Assembly: GCA_947500005.1 (NCBI GenBank)
Contig: CANMQJ010000013.1
Span: 91,796 to 155,795, forward strand
Source of the DNA: an uncultured Paracoccaceae bacterium
GTDB taxonomy: Bacteria > Pseudomonadota > Alphaproteobacteria > Rhodobacterales > Rhodobacteraceae
DNA length: 64,000 bases
Reading direction: 5' to 3'
Made by a program: the position numbers and the translations under genes. Under the pieces are notes generated by a model. It was not told the origin of the DNA. It saw only the letters and a list, made by a program, of their open reading frames with translations, and did no database searches. Shown piece by piece: positions 47,075-56,035 of this stretch (positions within the stretch are counted from its first letter, which is position 1; every line of letters begins with the position of its first letter).

Positions 47075-48244
47075 TCATGCGGATTTCTCGGCCGCACCTT
47101 CCCCTGTGGCACGATACCCCGAGCCTGTCTCGCCCACAAACCGCGCATTCTCCTCGCGCAGGCGGGCGGCCGCGTCCTCGTAGAGGAAGGGCAGAAAGGC
47201 GAAGCGCCGGCCGCTTGTCACCTTGCTGACCTTGTGCAGCAGAGAGCAGGAGAACACGACCGCGCCGCCGGGAGGGGCCTTGAAGCTGCGCGGCCCGTAT
47301 TCGGGGAAGCTGATCTCGCCGCCGTCGAAATCGTCGTTGAGATTGACCGAGACGGCAAAGCGCCGATGCGCGGTGCCGCGTGTCGTGTTGTCGCGATGCG
47401 CCGAGAAATGCCCGCCATCCTCGGCGGCGTAGCAGGAGACGATGTAGCGCTCCATCCGGGTGACGCGGAACTGGTGGACCTTGGCGATCTCGGGTACGAT
47501 GCGGCGCATGAACCGGGCTTGAAGGGCGGAAATCAGGCCGCGATCCTCGATGGTGTAATCCTTGCGGCTCTTGAACCCGTGATCGGTCACGCCCACCGTG
47601 CGGCCACCGATCTCGCGCATGAAGCCGCTTTCCTCGCCACCCTGCGCTTCGTAAAGACCGATCAGGTGACGGCACAGATCCGGTTCCAGCACCCGTGGCA
47701 GGAAAAGTATGGGGGCCATCAGATCGGTCCCCGCGAACCGTGCGGGCGGGGGCAGGCTGTCGAGCAGGTCCATGACCTCGGCAATGTCCCCGCGATCCTT
47801 GCGGAAAGGGATCGCGGCGATCACCCGCATGGTGGGATCGATGATGACCCATTGCCTTGCCAGGGCGACGGGGCCGGCGGCGGGATCCGCATCCTTCGCC
47901 GCGACGCCGTAGCGGCGCGAGGCGATCAGGTCGAAATCCCAGAAATGCCGGTAGCCGGGAATGCGGTTCCGGATCCGACCGGTCTCCTCGTCCCTCGGGT
48001 CGATGCTGACGCCGAAAAAGCAGGCCCGGTCGTCGTCGAAGATGTCCGGGCGCGCGTATGCGGCCTGGAGAGCGGCCTGGCCCTGCGCGTCCGCCCCGCT
48101 GCCGAAGAAACAGAGGACCAGGTACCGCCCCGCCGCGCTGTCGAAGGTATAGCGCGGGTTGCTGACGCTGCGCTGGATGAAGCCGGGGGCGCTGTCCCCG
48201 GGGGCGAGCAGGGTGGTTGCGTCGATCTGGAGCGGTGATGTCAT
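47075..48244 (-). CDS. Peroxiredoxin-like / 2-oxoglutarate-Fe(II) oxygenase fusion protein
   Basis: 389 residues from ATG 48244 (MTSPLQIDATTLLAPGDSAP). Residues ~15-150 have the AhpC/TSA thioredoxin fold: 'GRYLVLCFFGSGADAQGQAA' and 'ACFFGVSIDPRDEETGRIRN'. The peroxidatic P-x3-T-x2-C motif is absent, so peroxidase activity is doubtful. Residues ~180-360 are a prolyl-4-hydroxylase-type 2OG-Fe(II) domain with iron ligands H283-x-D285 ('FSAHRDNTT') and H337 ('SLLHKVS'), and 2OG-binding R346/R347. Such enzymes hydroxylate proteins or small molecules. The redoxin half may position or protect the oxygenase, which is inference. The gene sits immediately upstream of the ECF sigma gene. Confidence 0.88.
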   Translation of the reverse strand: MTSPLQIDATTLLAPGDSAPGFIQRSVSNPRYTFDSAAGRYLVLCFFGSGADAQGQAALQAAYARPDIFDDDRACFFGVSIDPRDEETGRIRNRIPGYRHFWDFDLIASRRYGVAAKDADPAAGPVALARQWVIIDPTMRVIAAIPFRKDRGDIAEVMDLLDSLPPPARFAGTDLMAPILFLPRVLEPDLCRHLIGLYEAQGGEESGFMREIGGRTVGVTDHGFKSRKDYTIEDRGLISALQARFMRRIVPEIAKVHQFRVTRMERYIVSCYAAEDGGHFSAHRDNTTRGTAHRRFAVSVNLNDDFDGGEISFPEYGPRSFKAPPGGAVVFSCSLLHKVSKVTSGRRFAFLPFLYEDAAARLREENARFVGETGSGYRATGEGAAEKSA

Positions 48245-48439
48245 CCTTGGCGTCCCTCGGCTTTTGGACAGGTTTACGGAGACGGGGCGCGATCTCATCC
48301 CTTGATGAACGAAATTTCTGGTTCCCGGTGGCATGGCAGGGCCCTGTTGTGAGGTATGGCCGCCGCGGCGCCTTGCAGCGGGGCGACCGGCCCGCCATTA
48401 TCCCCGCGTCCGCCAGCCTGGCCGAAAGGATCCTGCCGC

Positions 48440-49831
48440 ATGAGACTCGTGAACCGCACCTATGACGAGCTTCGCCCCGGCGAGAGTGCCGAGTTGAAGC
48501 GGCTGGTGACGTTGGATGACCTGTATGTCTTTGCTGCGGCCTCGGGCAATTACAACCCGATGCATCTACCCGAGGCGGACGGGGACGGCGACGGGCGGCC
48601 CGAGCAGGTGGCGCCGGGCATGTATGTGGCCTCCCTCATTTCGGCGGTGCTGGGCAACATGCTGCCAGGGCCCGGGACGCTCTACCGTAATCAGAGCCTG
48701 TCGTTTCGCGACCGGGCCCATGCCGGGGACGAACTTGTCTGTCGTGTCGGCGTACTTGAGAAACTGCCCCAAGGCGGTGTGCGTCTTTCGACCGAGGTGC
48801 GGCGCGTCGCCGATGACGCGATCATCGTGACGGGCGAGGCCGAGGTGATTGCGCCCTCGCGGCGGTTCGACCGGAGCGACATGGAAATTCCGGGCCTCGT
48901 GGTGCAGCGCCATCGTCATTTCGATGCGCTGCTGGAACGGGCCCGGCCGTTGCCGGCGCTGCCCACGGCGGTCGTGACCCCCGATGACCCCAATTCTCTG
49001 GGCGGTGCGCTGCTGGCCGCACGCGAAAGCCTGATCGTGCCGATCCTGATCGGGCGCGAGGCGGGTATCCGCGCGGCGGCGGAAGGGATGGGCGAGGATA
49101 TTTCCGGCTATGAGCTTATCGACGTTCCGGGCGGCGACAAGCTGGCCGCGGCCATGGCCTGCCGCTTGGTGCATGAGGGGCGTGCGGCCGCCGTGATGAA
49201 GGGGCATCTGCATACCGACGACCTGCTGGTGCCGATGCTGGACAAGCAGACCGGCCTGCGGATCGGACGCCGATTTACCCACGTGTTCGTCATGGACATT
49301 CCGGGCCAGCCCTATCCGGTCATGGTCACCGATGCCGCAATCAACATCACGCCGGACCTGCTGACCAAGGCGGATATCGTGCAGAACGCCATCGACCTAG
49401 CCCTTTCGCTGGAGATCGAACCACGGGTCGGCATCCTGTCGGCGGTCGAGACGGTGAACCCCGCGATCCAGTCCTCGCTGGACGCCGCCGCCCTGTCCAA
49501 GATGGCCGATCGGGGGCAGATCACTGGTGGGCTGGTGGACGGGCCGCTGGCAATGGACAACGCCGTGGATATCGGCGCGGCCTCGACCAAGGGGCTCAAG
49601 GGCGGCGTCGCGGGGCGGGCCAACATCCTCGTTGTGCCGGGGCTGGACGCCGGCAACATGCTGGCCAAGCAGCTTGCCTTCATCTCGCACGCCGAAGGCG
49701 CCGGGCTGATGCTGGGCGCGCGGGTGCCGGTGATCCTGAATTCGCGGTCGGACAGCCCGATGTCGCGTCTGGCCTCCTGCGCGGTTGCGGCTCTGCATCA
49801 CGCGGCGCGGACCGGGAGCATCCCGGCATGA
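48440..49831 (+). CDS. Bifunctional enoyl-CoA hydratase (MaoC-like)/phosphate acyltransferase
   Basis: 463 residues. Residues 1-~150 are a MaoC hot-dog domain ('VFAAASGNYNPMHLPEADGD', with the D/N-H type active-site region, and 'VAPGMYVASLISAVLGNMLP'). Residues ~170-463 are a phosphate acetyl/butyryltransferase ('AAVMKGHLHTDDLLVPMLDK', 'THVFVMDIPGQPYPVMVTDA', 'QITGGLVDGPLAMDNAVDIG'). The fused form is common in alphaproteobacteria and usually has an acetate kinase gene next door. Here the next gene is an RTX protein, so the kinase must be elsewhere. It is divergent from the redoxin-oxygenase fusion across a 195-bp gap. The ATG at 48440 has AAAGGA upstream. Confidence 0.9.
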   Translation: MRLVNRTYDELRPGESAELKRLVTLDDLYVFAAASGNYNPMHLPEADGDGDGRPEQVAPGMYVASLISAVLGNMLPGPGTLYRNQSLSFRDRAHAGDELVCRVGVLEKLPQGGVRLSTEVRRVADDAIIVTGEAEVIAPSRRFDRSDMEIPGLVVQRHRHFDALLERARPLPALPTAVVTPDDPNSLGGALLAARESLIVPILIGREAGIRAAAEGMGEDISGYELIDVPGGDKLAAAMACRLVHEGRAAAVMKGHLHTDDLLVPMLDKQTGLRIGRRFTHVFVMDIPGQPYPVMVTDAAINITPDLLTKADIVQNAIDLALSLEIEPRVGILSAVETVNPAIQSSLDAAALSKMADRGQITGGLVDGPLAMDNAVDIGAASTKGLKGGVAGRANILVVPGLDAGNMLAKQLAFISHAEGAGLMLGARVPVILNSRSDSPMSRLASCAVAALHHAARTGSIPA

Positions 49832-50015
49832 TCTCCAGACCGGTTTCGTCCCGGTAGCCGTCCCGGTTCGCAGGTCGGACCGGGCGGCGTTTCGCTGATC
49901 GACGTACCGATTTCAAGAAATCGAAGAAATCTGAAACTTACCCGGATCGGGTCTCGTTTCTCCTGTCACATCAACAAACCGGACCGCGTGCCGGGCAACA
50001 AGGAGTGAACGTCCC

Positions 50016-52589
50016 ATGGCAACCTATACAGTCACGACGCTGGCCGACTCGGACCCCGGCGACAGCGAGATCACGCTGCGCGAGGCGATCGACATGGCCG
50101 AGATGAATGCCGGCGCCGATTCCATCCGGTTCGATGCTGCCCTGATGGGGACCGTGACGCTGCAGTCGGGTGCGCTGTCCATCGGCTCGGATCTTGACAT
50201 CTCGGGTGATGTCGACGGTGACGGCGATATCGATATCAGCGTCTCGGGCGGCGGCATGAGCGGCGTTTTCGAGGTTTCGGCAGGCAGCGTCATGCTGGCT
50301 AACCTCGGCATCACCGGCGGCATGGCCGAAAGCGGCGCGGGCGTGATGGTTACCGGTGGCACGGTCATGATCGACGGCGCGCATATCTCGGGGAATACCG
50401 CCACCGGCGATGCCGCGACCCAAGGCGGTGGCGGCGTGATGAATGACGGTGGCGACGTCACGATCACGGACACCACGCTCGACGGGAACGCGGCCACGGG
50501 CGCCTCGGGATCGGGCGGCAACGTCTTTGCCGCGTCGGGGAACACCGCGATAGAGGGATCGGAGGTCACGAACGGCACCGCCTCGCGCGCAGGCGGCGGG
50601 GTCGAGGTCGGCACGGGTACGGTGGCGATCAGCGACAGCAACGTGTCGGGCAACGCGACCGGCCCGACACCGGGCAATGGCGGCGGCCTGCACGTCACCG
50701 GCGCGGCGGATGTTTCGATCACGGGCGGAACGTTCGCCAACAACACGGCAAGCTCCGAAGGGGGCGGGTTGTGGAACAACGCGGGCGCCACGATGATCAT
50801 CGACGGCACGGTAATCGCGAACAACGTGGCCTCGGGTGATGCGGCCGACAATGGCGGCGGCGGCGTGTTCAACAACGGCGGGACGCTGGTGATCCGGAAC
50901 GCCACGCTCGATGGCAACAAGGCCGATGGCGACGCGGGGTCGGGGGGCAACCTCTTCTCGACCGACGGGGACGTCACTGTCGAGACCTCGGCCCTGACCA
51001 ACGGCACGGCGCTGCGGGCCGGCGGCGGGATCGAGATCATCGCGGGCGACATGACGCTGACCGATCTGGCCGTGACCGGCAATTCCACGGGCGCTGCACC
51101 CGGCAATGGCGGCGGGCTGCATGTGACCGGTGCAGCGAATGTCGATGTCGTGGGCGGCCTTTTCGCCCGTAACGTCGCCAGTTCCGAGGGCGGTGGCCTG
51201 TGGAACAACGCAGGCGCCACGATGAGCATCGATGGCACCGTGATCGCGAACAACGTGGCCTCGGGCGATGCGGCCGACAATGGCGGCGGCGGCGTGTTCA
51301 ACAATGGCGGGACGCTTGTCTTGGCCAACGCCACGCTGGACCGCAATATGGCCGATGGCGCCTCGGGGTCGGGGGGCAACCTGTTCTCTACCGATGGCGC
51401 GGTCAGCGTGACCGACTCCACTCTGTCGAACGGTGAGGCAATGCGCGCCGGCGGCGGGATCGAGGTGATTGTCGGGGCCCTGACGATTGAGGGAAGCACG
51501 CTGATCGGGAACGTGACCGGCAGCGCGCCGGGCAATGGCGGTGCGCTGCATGTCACCGGCGCGACCACGACCACGATCACCGACACCGATGTGCTGAACA
51601 ACATGGCAGCCTCCGAGGGCGGCGGTCTGTGGAACAGCGCCACCGGCACGATGAACGTTCAGAACAGCCTGATCCATGGCAACAGTGCGATGGGGCAGGG
51701 CATGGACGAGGGCGGCGGCGGCCTGTTCAACAATGGCGGGACGCTCAACGTCGATGCCGCGACCAAGATCCTGGCCAACACCGCAACGGGAGAAGGCATG
51801 GGCGATGGCGTGCTGGGTGTCGGTGATGGAAACATCACGCTTCGCGCTCTTCTCGGCGAGGACCAGTCCGTTGTCGCGGGTGGCGGTGACGACCTGATCG
51901 TGTCGCAGGGCGACGGAGTGACCCTGTCGGGACGGGACGGCAATGACCGGCTGGTCGGCACGGATGGCGATGACATGCTGTCCGGCGGCGACGGGGCCGA
52001 TACGCTCAACGGGGGCGAGGGCGACGACCGGATCGTCAGCGGCGGAACGGATGCCGATCTGGCCGACGTGATCTATGGCGCGGGGGGGGACGACAACCTC
52101 GAAGGAGGGGCCGGAAACGACTGGATCTCGGGCGACATGGGCGACGATTTCGTCTTTGGCGGAACCGGCAGCGACTCCCTCTATGGCCACCAGGGTGAGG
52201 ACGTGCTGGCGGGCGGCGCCGGATCGGACCTGATCTTTGGCGGGGCCGGGGACGACTTCATCAACGGCGGGTTCGGATTTGACCGCATCATGGGCGGTGA
52301 GGGCGCCGACAAGTTCTTCCATCAGGGCAGCGCGGGCCACGGTACCGACTGGATCTCGGATTACGAGGGGATGCCGATGGGCGACGTTCTGGTCTGGGGT
52401 GGCGGTCCCGCTATGGGGAACAACTTCCAGGTCAACTACGCCGAGACCGCGAATGCGGGCATGGACGGCGTGGCCGAGGCCTTTGTCATCCACAAGCCCT
52501 CCGGGCAGGTCGTCTGGGCGTTGGTCGATGGAGCCGAGGCAGACAACATCTATCTCGATATCGGCGGGCAGGTTTACGACATTGCCTGA
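50016..52589 (+). CDS. Large secreted RTX protein with four 143-residue beta-helix repeats
   Basis: 857 residues. AAGGAG stands 10 bp before the ATG. There is no signal peptide. The N-terminus 'MATYTVTTLADSDPGDSEIT' with 'LREAIDMAEMNAGADSIRFD' resembles the CSLREA domain of polymorphic outer-membrane/adhesin proteins. Four repeats begin at residues 77, 220, 363 and 506 in exact 143-residue register, rich in Gly-Gly/Asn-Asn ('SEGGGLWNNAGAT', 'GGGGVFNNGGTL'), consistent with a parallel beta-helix. Residues ~607-760 are calcium-binding RTX nonapeptides ('GGDGADTLNGGEGDDRIVSG'). Residues 763-857 are a C-terminal domain shared with two other proteins here, probably carrying the type I secretion signal. 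It is likely a surface or released adhesin. Confidence 0.9.
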   Translation: MATYTVTTLADSDPGDSEITLREAIDMAEMNAGADSIRFDAALMGTVTLQSGALSIGSDLDISGDVDGDGDIDISVSGGGMSGVFEVSAGSVMLANLGITGGMAESGAGVMVTGGTVMIDGAHISGNTATGDAATQGGGGVMNDGGDVTITDTTLDGNAATGASGSGGNVFAASGNTAIEGSEVTNGTASRAGGGVEVGTGTVAISDSNVSGNATGPTPGNGGGLHVTGAADVSITGGTFANNTASSEGGGLWNNAGATMIIDGTVIANNVASGDAADNGGGGVFNNGGTLVIRNATLDGNKADGDAGSGGNLFSTDGDVTVETSALTNGTALRAGGGIEIIAGDMTLTDLAVTGNSTGAAPGNGGGLHVTGAANVDVVGGLFARNVASSEGGGLWNNAGATMSIDGTVIANNVASGDAADNGGGGVFNNGGTLVLANATLDRNMADGASGSGGNLFSTDGAVSVTDSTLSNGEAMRAGGGIEVIVGALTIEGSTLIGNVTGSAPGNGGALHVTGATTTTITDTDVLNNMAASEGGGLWNSATGTMNVQNSLIHGNSAMGQGMDEGGGGLFNNGGTLNVDAATKILANTATGEGMGDGVLGVGDGNITLRALLGEDQSVVAGGGDDLIVSQGDGVTLSGRDGNDRLVGTDGDDMLSGGDGADTLNGGEGDDRIVSGGTDADLADVIYGAGGDDNLEGGAGNDWISGDMGDDFVFGGTGSDSLYGHQGEDVLAGGAGSDLIFGGAGDDFINGGFGFDRIMGGEGADKFFHQGSAGHGTDWISDYEGMPMGDVLVWGGGPAMGNNFQVNYAETANAGMDGVAEAFVIHKPSGQVVWALVDGAEADNIYLDIGGQVYDIA
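50244..51833 (+). repeat. Four in-phase 429-bp repeats inside the large RTX gene
   Basis: Units begin at 50244, 50673, 51102 and 51531, exactly 429 bp apart. Marker sequences keep the same offset: the GGGGVxNxGG codons fall at 50424, 50853, 51282 and 51711. Units two and three are almost identical at DNA level around 50800-50900 and 51229-51329. Unit one is more diverged, and unit four is diverged and shortened by the start of the RTX region. The pattern suggests recent duplication or gene conversion of the middle units. Confidence 0.9.
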
Positions 52590-52609
52590 GGCTTGTGCCA
52601 TGAAACCCG

Positions 52610-52633
52610 ACCCGGCGCCTTGCGGCGCCGGGT
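52610..52633 (+). terminator. Terminator of the large RTX gene
   Basis: ACCCGGCGCC (52610-52619) pairs perfectly with GGCGCCGGGT (52624-52633) around loop TTGC, followed by TCTTTCG. It sits 20 bp after the RTX stop and also between that gene and the convergent dienelactone hydrolase gene. Confidence 0.85.
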
Positions 52634-52652
52634 TCTTTCGTGGGCAGCTTCG

Positions 52653-53390
52653 TCAGTCCGAGAACCGTTCTTCGAGGAAGCCGGAGAAGGCGGCCCAGCT
52701 CTCCTTGTCCGCGCGTTCCTGGTATCGGTCGGACCCGAAGACCGTGAAGGCGTGCGGGGCGTTGGAATAGATCTCCATCGTGTAGGTGTTGCCCGCCGCT
52801 TCGAGTTCGTTGGCCAGTGTCGCGACATCCTGCATCGTGATCGAGGTATCGGCGCCACCGTGCAGGATCAGCAGCGGCGGTTCGTTCCCGTCCCATGACT
52901 GGCCCTCGGGTGTCGAAAGCCCACCGTGGAAGGTTGCAAAGCCCCGCGCCTGATCCGCCATGTCGCTGCGCGCCATCTCTAGTGCGACGGCACCGCCGAA
53001 GCAGTAGCCCATGACCACCATCTGGTCGGTTTCGGACCGGGACAGCGCCTGCTGCATCCCGGCCTCGATCAATGCGCGCATCCGCTCGCGATCCTGGTAG
53101 AGGGCCCCTGTCGCGGCGCGGCGGTGATCGACGGTTTCCGTGGGCGTCGCATCGCCGAACATGTCGAGCGCGAATGCGTTGTAGCCCATTTCGGCAAGCA
53201 TGTCCGCGCGGCGGCGTTCGTAATCGGTCATGCCGTCCCAGTCCTGGATGATGAGGACCAGACCGGCCGGGTTCTCGGCCTCGGCCCAATAGCCGGTAAA
53301 GGATTCGCCCTCTACCGTGTAGTTCACATCCTCGGCCAGTGCGGGGGCCGCGAAGAGCGTCGAGGCAAGCAGGATCGGTTTCAGTCGCAT
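52653..53390 (-). CDS. Exported dienelactone hydrolase-family protein
   Basis: 245 residues from ATG 53390, preceded by GGGAGGAAATCC. The signal peptide is MRLKPILLASTLFAAPALA, so the enzyme is periplasmic. The alpha/beta-hydrolase nucleophile is Cys in 'VVMGYCFGGAVALEMARS' (GYCFGG, the dienelactone hydrolase motif), with Asp in 'LILHGGADTSITM' and His in 'YSNAPHAFTVFG'. The family hydrolyses dienelactones and other esters. In the periplasm the natural substrate is unclear. It is a single gene on the minus strand between the RTX gene and the tungstate cluster, with no aromatic-degradation genes nearby. Confidence 0.9.
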   Translation of the reverse strand: MRLKPILLASTLFAAPALAEDVNYTVEGESFTGYWAEAENPAGLVLIIQDWDGMTDYERRRADMLAEMGYNAFALDMFGDATPTETVDHRRAATGALYQDRERMRALIEAGMQQALSRSETDQMVVMGYCFGGAVALEMARSDMADQARGFATFHGGLSTPEGQSWDGNEPPLLILHGGADTSITMQDVATLANELEAAGNTYTMEIYSNAPHAFTVFGSDRYQERADKESWAAFSGFLEERFSD

Positions 53391-53490
53391 GGATTTCCTC
53401 CCGTTTCTGGGGCGCATCGGAAAGTCTCCGTTCGATGCGCCTGAAACTAAGGTGGCGTTGAAACCGCCAGAGGCAAACAGACCAACCAGA

Positions 53491-54381
53491 TCAGGCGTTC
53501 CAGACCACCGTGCCGAAGCCGCCAGTATCGTAGCCGCCATAGGACGCGGCGCGGGCCGTGAACTGGTCGCTTGCGCAGAAGGCCAGGAGTTTCTGAACCG
53601 GGGCATCGAACCACGCCTTGCGGTCGATCAGGAGTGCGAACTGTTCTTCTATGATCGGCAGGAAGTCGAGCCCGTAGCCGCGCGCGACGGCTTCGAGACC
53701 GAAGGCCGCGTCCGCCTCGCCGCGACGGACGGTTTCGACGGCGTCATCCTCGGTGCGGGCCAAGTCGGCAAGTTCGAGGCTGGCAAGATCGAGCCCTGCC
53801 TGCGCGGCGAGGTCGCGGAACAGCCCCTCGGTTCCCGATTCCGGCTGACGCGGCACGATGCGACGGCCTGAAAGGTCGGACAGGCCGGCGGGTGGATCCT
53901 CACCAGGGCGAAAGACGATCCCCCTCTGGCGGGTTGCGAAGGCGATCAGCACGGCGTTGCTCTGCGCAGCGGCCCGTGACACGGCGGCCTTGTTCCATGT
54001 GCCCGAGTCCGGATCGTGGATGTGCAGCCCGGTCGCCACCCCCTCGTTGCGCAGGAAACGGTCGAGCCCGTCAAGCGACCCGTCGAAGAAAGTGGCAAGT
54101 CCGCATCGCGATTGTCGGATCGCCCAGTCGAGCAGGGGGTCATGGCTGCCCAGCACGATGGGCGGGCGGGGTGCCATGCCGGTCTCGGCACCGCCCGACT
54201 GCGCGCGCGAGATCCAGGCGCGGATCTCGTCGGCGGGAAAGAGCAGCTTGCCGGTTGCGCGCGAGCAGGGCACGGCACCCGAGGCGGCGAGATCGTAGAC
54301 CTTGCGCTCTTTGAGGCGCAGCAATGCTGCCAACTCCTTGACGGTCAGGTATTCATGCTCGGGAAAGGCAAGCTCGGTCAT
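53491..54381 (-). CDS. Excisionase-type HTH / periplasmic-binding-like fusion regulator (probable tungstate or molybdate regulator)
   Basis: 296 residues. Residues ~8-60 form a MerR/excisionase-type DNA-binding domain ('YLTVKELAALLRLKERKVYD', ending 'LLFPADEIRAWI'). Residues ~70-296 are a PBP-like domain ('IVLGSHDPLLDWAIRQSRCG', 'IVPRQPESGTEGLFRDLAAQ', 'GEADAAFGLEAVARGYGLDF'). This resembles the one-component regulators found beside molybdate/tungstate importers. No signal peptide is present, so the binding domain is cytoplasmic. It is the last gene of the leftward tup unit, 51 bp after tupA. Sensing tungstate or a pterin cofactor is inferred from linkage alone. Confidence 0.83.
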   Translation of the reverse strand: MTELAFPEHEYLTVKELAALLRLKERKVYDLAASGAVPCSRATGKLLFPADEIRAWISRAQSGGAETGMAPRPPIVLGSHDPLLDWAIRQSRCGLATFFDGSLDGLDRFLRNEGVATGLHIHDPDSGTWNKAAVSRAAAQSNAVLIAFATRQRGIVFRPGEDPPAGLSDLSGRRIVPRQPESGTEGLFRDLAAQAGLDLASLELADLARTEDDAVETVRRGEADAAFGLEAVARGYGLDFLPIIEEQFALLIDRKAWFDAPVQKLLAFCASDQFTARAASYGGYDTGGFGTVVWNA

Positions 54382-54432
54382 GGCGCTCCGGTCGGGTCGG
54401 GGCGGCCGGCATGGACCGCCCCGGCAGGTCTA

Positions 54433-55251
54433 TCAATTCTTGGGCGCGTTGGGGAAGAAGAGTTGCTGATCGGCGACTTTGTAAGCGGCGATCGTTTGCT
54501 GCCCTTCGGCCGAGACCAGCCAACCGGCGAAGGTCTGGGCGGCGTCGATGTTCACGCTTGGGCATTTCTCGGGGTTCACGGGGATCACGCCATACTGGTT
54601 GAACATGTCCTCGTCGCCTTCGACCTGGATCTTGTAATCCTGCTTGTTGCCGAAACTGATCCAGGTGGCGCGGTCGGTCATCACGTAGGCGCCCATGCCG
54701 ATCCCGGCGTTCAGCGTCGCGCCCATGCCCGAGCCGGTCTCGCGGTACCAGTCGCCGCTGGCGGCGGTGGGGTCGGTGCCGGTATCGGACCAGAGCGCCA
54801 TCTCCTTCTTGTGGGTGCCGCTGTCATCCCCGCGCGAGGCAAAAAGCGCGCCCTGCTCGGCGATCCTGGACAGTGCGCCCTGCACGTCGGACATGCCGCC
54901 GACACCCGCGGGATCGGATAGCGGGCCGACAATGACGAAGTCGTTATACATCAGGTCGGTGCGCCCGGTCCCGAAGCCAGCCTCGACGAATTTCTCCTCG
55001 GACGGCTTGGAATGAACGAGCAGCACGTCGCCGTCGCAGTTCTGCGCGTTCTTGATGGCCTGGCCGGTGCCCACGGCGACGACGTTGACCTTGATGCCCG
55101 TCTTGTCCTGGAAAACCGGCAGGAGATAATCGTAGAGGCCCGAATTGGCCGTGGATGTGGTGGATTGGACGATGATCGACCGGTCCTGCGCCCAGGCGCC
55201 GCCGGTCAGAAGAAGTGCGAGCGCGCTTGCACCGAATGTCCTTGCGAGCAT
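54433..55251 (-). CDS. tupA: Tungstate ABC transporter substrate-binding protein
   Basis: 272 residues. The signal peptide is MLARTFGASALALLLTGGAWA. The TupA oxyanion site motif TTST is in 'IIVQSTTSTANSGLYDYLLP'. 'VVAVGTGQAIKNAQNCDGDV' and 'FASRGDDSGTHKKEMALW' are further TupA family stretches. TupA binds tungstate (and weakly molybdate) in the periplasm for delivery to TupB/TupC. It follows tupC by 28 bp. Tungsten in this group is used in some formate and aldehyde dehydrogenases, but none is encoded in the window. Confidence 0.94.
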   Translation of the reverse strand: MLARTFGASALALLLTGGAWAQDRSIIVQSTTSTANSGLYDYLLPVFQDKTGIKVNVVAVGTGQAIKNAQNCDGDVLLVHSKPSEEKFVEAGFGTGRTDLMYNDFVIVGPLSDPAGVGGMSDVQGALSRIAEQGALFASRGDDSGTHKKEMALWSDTGTDPTAASGDWYRETGSGMGATLNAGIGMGAYVMTDRATWISFGNKQDYKIQVEGDEDMFNQYGVIPVNPEKCPSVNIDAAQTFAGWLVSAEGQQTIAAYKVADQQLFFPNAPKN

Positions 55252-55279
55252 GTGGAATTCTCTCCCTTTCGTTGATCTG

Positions 55280-56035
55280 TCAGACGACAATTCTGCCGTT
55301 CAGGTAATCCTGCGCCGCTTGGCTTTGCGGTCCGGAGAAAAAGTCGGCGGCCGGGCTGTGTTCCGCGACCCGGCCGCGATGCAGGAACACCACGTCATCG
55401 GCCATGCGCCGGGCCTGCCCCATGTCATGGGTGACGAAGACGATACGCGTGCCGGCGGCGCGCGCCTCGTTCACAATGGTTTCGATGGCCAGCACCGAGG
55501 CGGGGTCGAGACTGGCCGTGGGTTCGTCCAGAAACAGGACTTCGGGATCGGTTGCCAATGCGCGGGCCAGTGCGAGGCGCTGCGCCTCGCCCCCCGAAAG
55601 CAGACGGGCCGGCTGGCGGGCTTTGTGCGCAAGACCCACATGGGCCAGCAGCGCGTCGCGGCGGGCGGGATCCTGGCGGCGTGCCTTGAGCACAAAATCG
55701 ATATTTGCGGCGACCGAACGGCGCAGCAGCACGGGTTTCTGAAAGACCAGCGCCTGTCGCGCCGTGGCCTGCGCGGCCGGGAGCCCACCCCAGTCGATCC
55801 GGCCGGAGGTGGGCTGTATCAGTCCGTGCAGCAGCTTGAGAAACAGGCTTTTGCCAGCGCCATTTGGGCCCACGATCATCGTGCAGCCCGAGGTTTCCAG
55901 ATCGAGTGAGGCCCCGTTCAACACCGTCGTTTCACCGAAGCGCAGTGTGACATCGCGCACGGCGAGCGGAAAAAGCGCGCTGCGCCGCGTCTGCCGGGCC
56001 GCCGGTGCGGCGGGGAAAGTCGCGACGTCAGACAT
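55280..56035 (-). CDS. tupC: Tungstate ABC transporter ATP-binding protein
   Basis: 251 residues. Walker A is 'GPNGAGKSLFLKLLHGL', with Ser-Leu instead of Ser/Thr-Thr after the Lys. The Q-loop is in 'ALVFQKPVLLRRSVAANIDF', the signature is 'LLSGGEAQRLALARALATDP', Walker B is 'VLFLDEPTASLDP' and the switch His is in 'IVFVTHDMGQARRMADDVVF'. An N-terminal extension of ~20 residues precedes the domain. It overlaps tupB by 8 bp. It supplies energy for tungstate uptake. Confidence 0.93.
   Translation of the reverse strand: MSDVATFPAAPAARQTRRSALFPLAVRDVTLRFGETTVLNGASLDLETSGCTMIVGPNGAGKSLFLKLLHGLIQPTSGRIDWGGLPAAQATARQALVFQKPVLLRRSVAANIDFVLKARRQDPARRDALLAHVGLAHKARQPARLLSGGEAQRLALARALATDPEVLFLDEPTASLDPASVLAIETIVNEARAAGTRIVFVTHDMGQARRMADDVVFLHRGRVAEHSPAADFFSGPQSQAAQDYLNGRIVV

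Noticed and set aside
50673..51530. Possible CRISPR-like array from regularly spaced repeats
   Set aside because: The spacing is 429 bp, the units are coding and in frame, and no cas genes exist; these are protein repeats.
49971..52601. 876-codon minus-strand open frame opposite the large RTX gene
   Set aside because: It mirrors the RTX/beta-helix codons; the plus strand has the ribosome site, domain structure and terminator.
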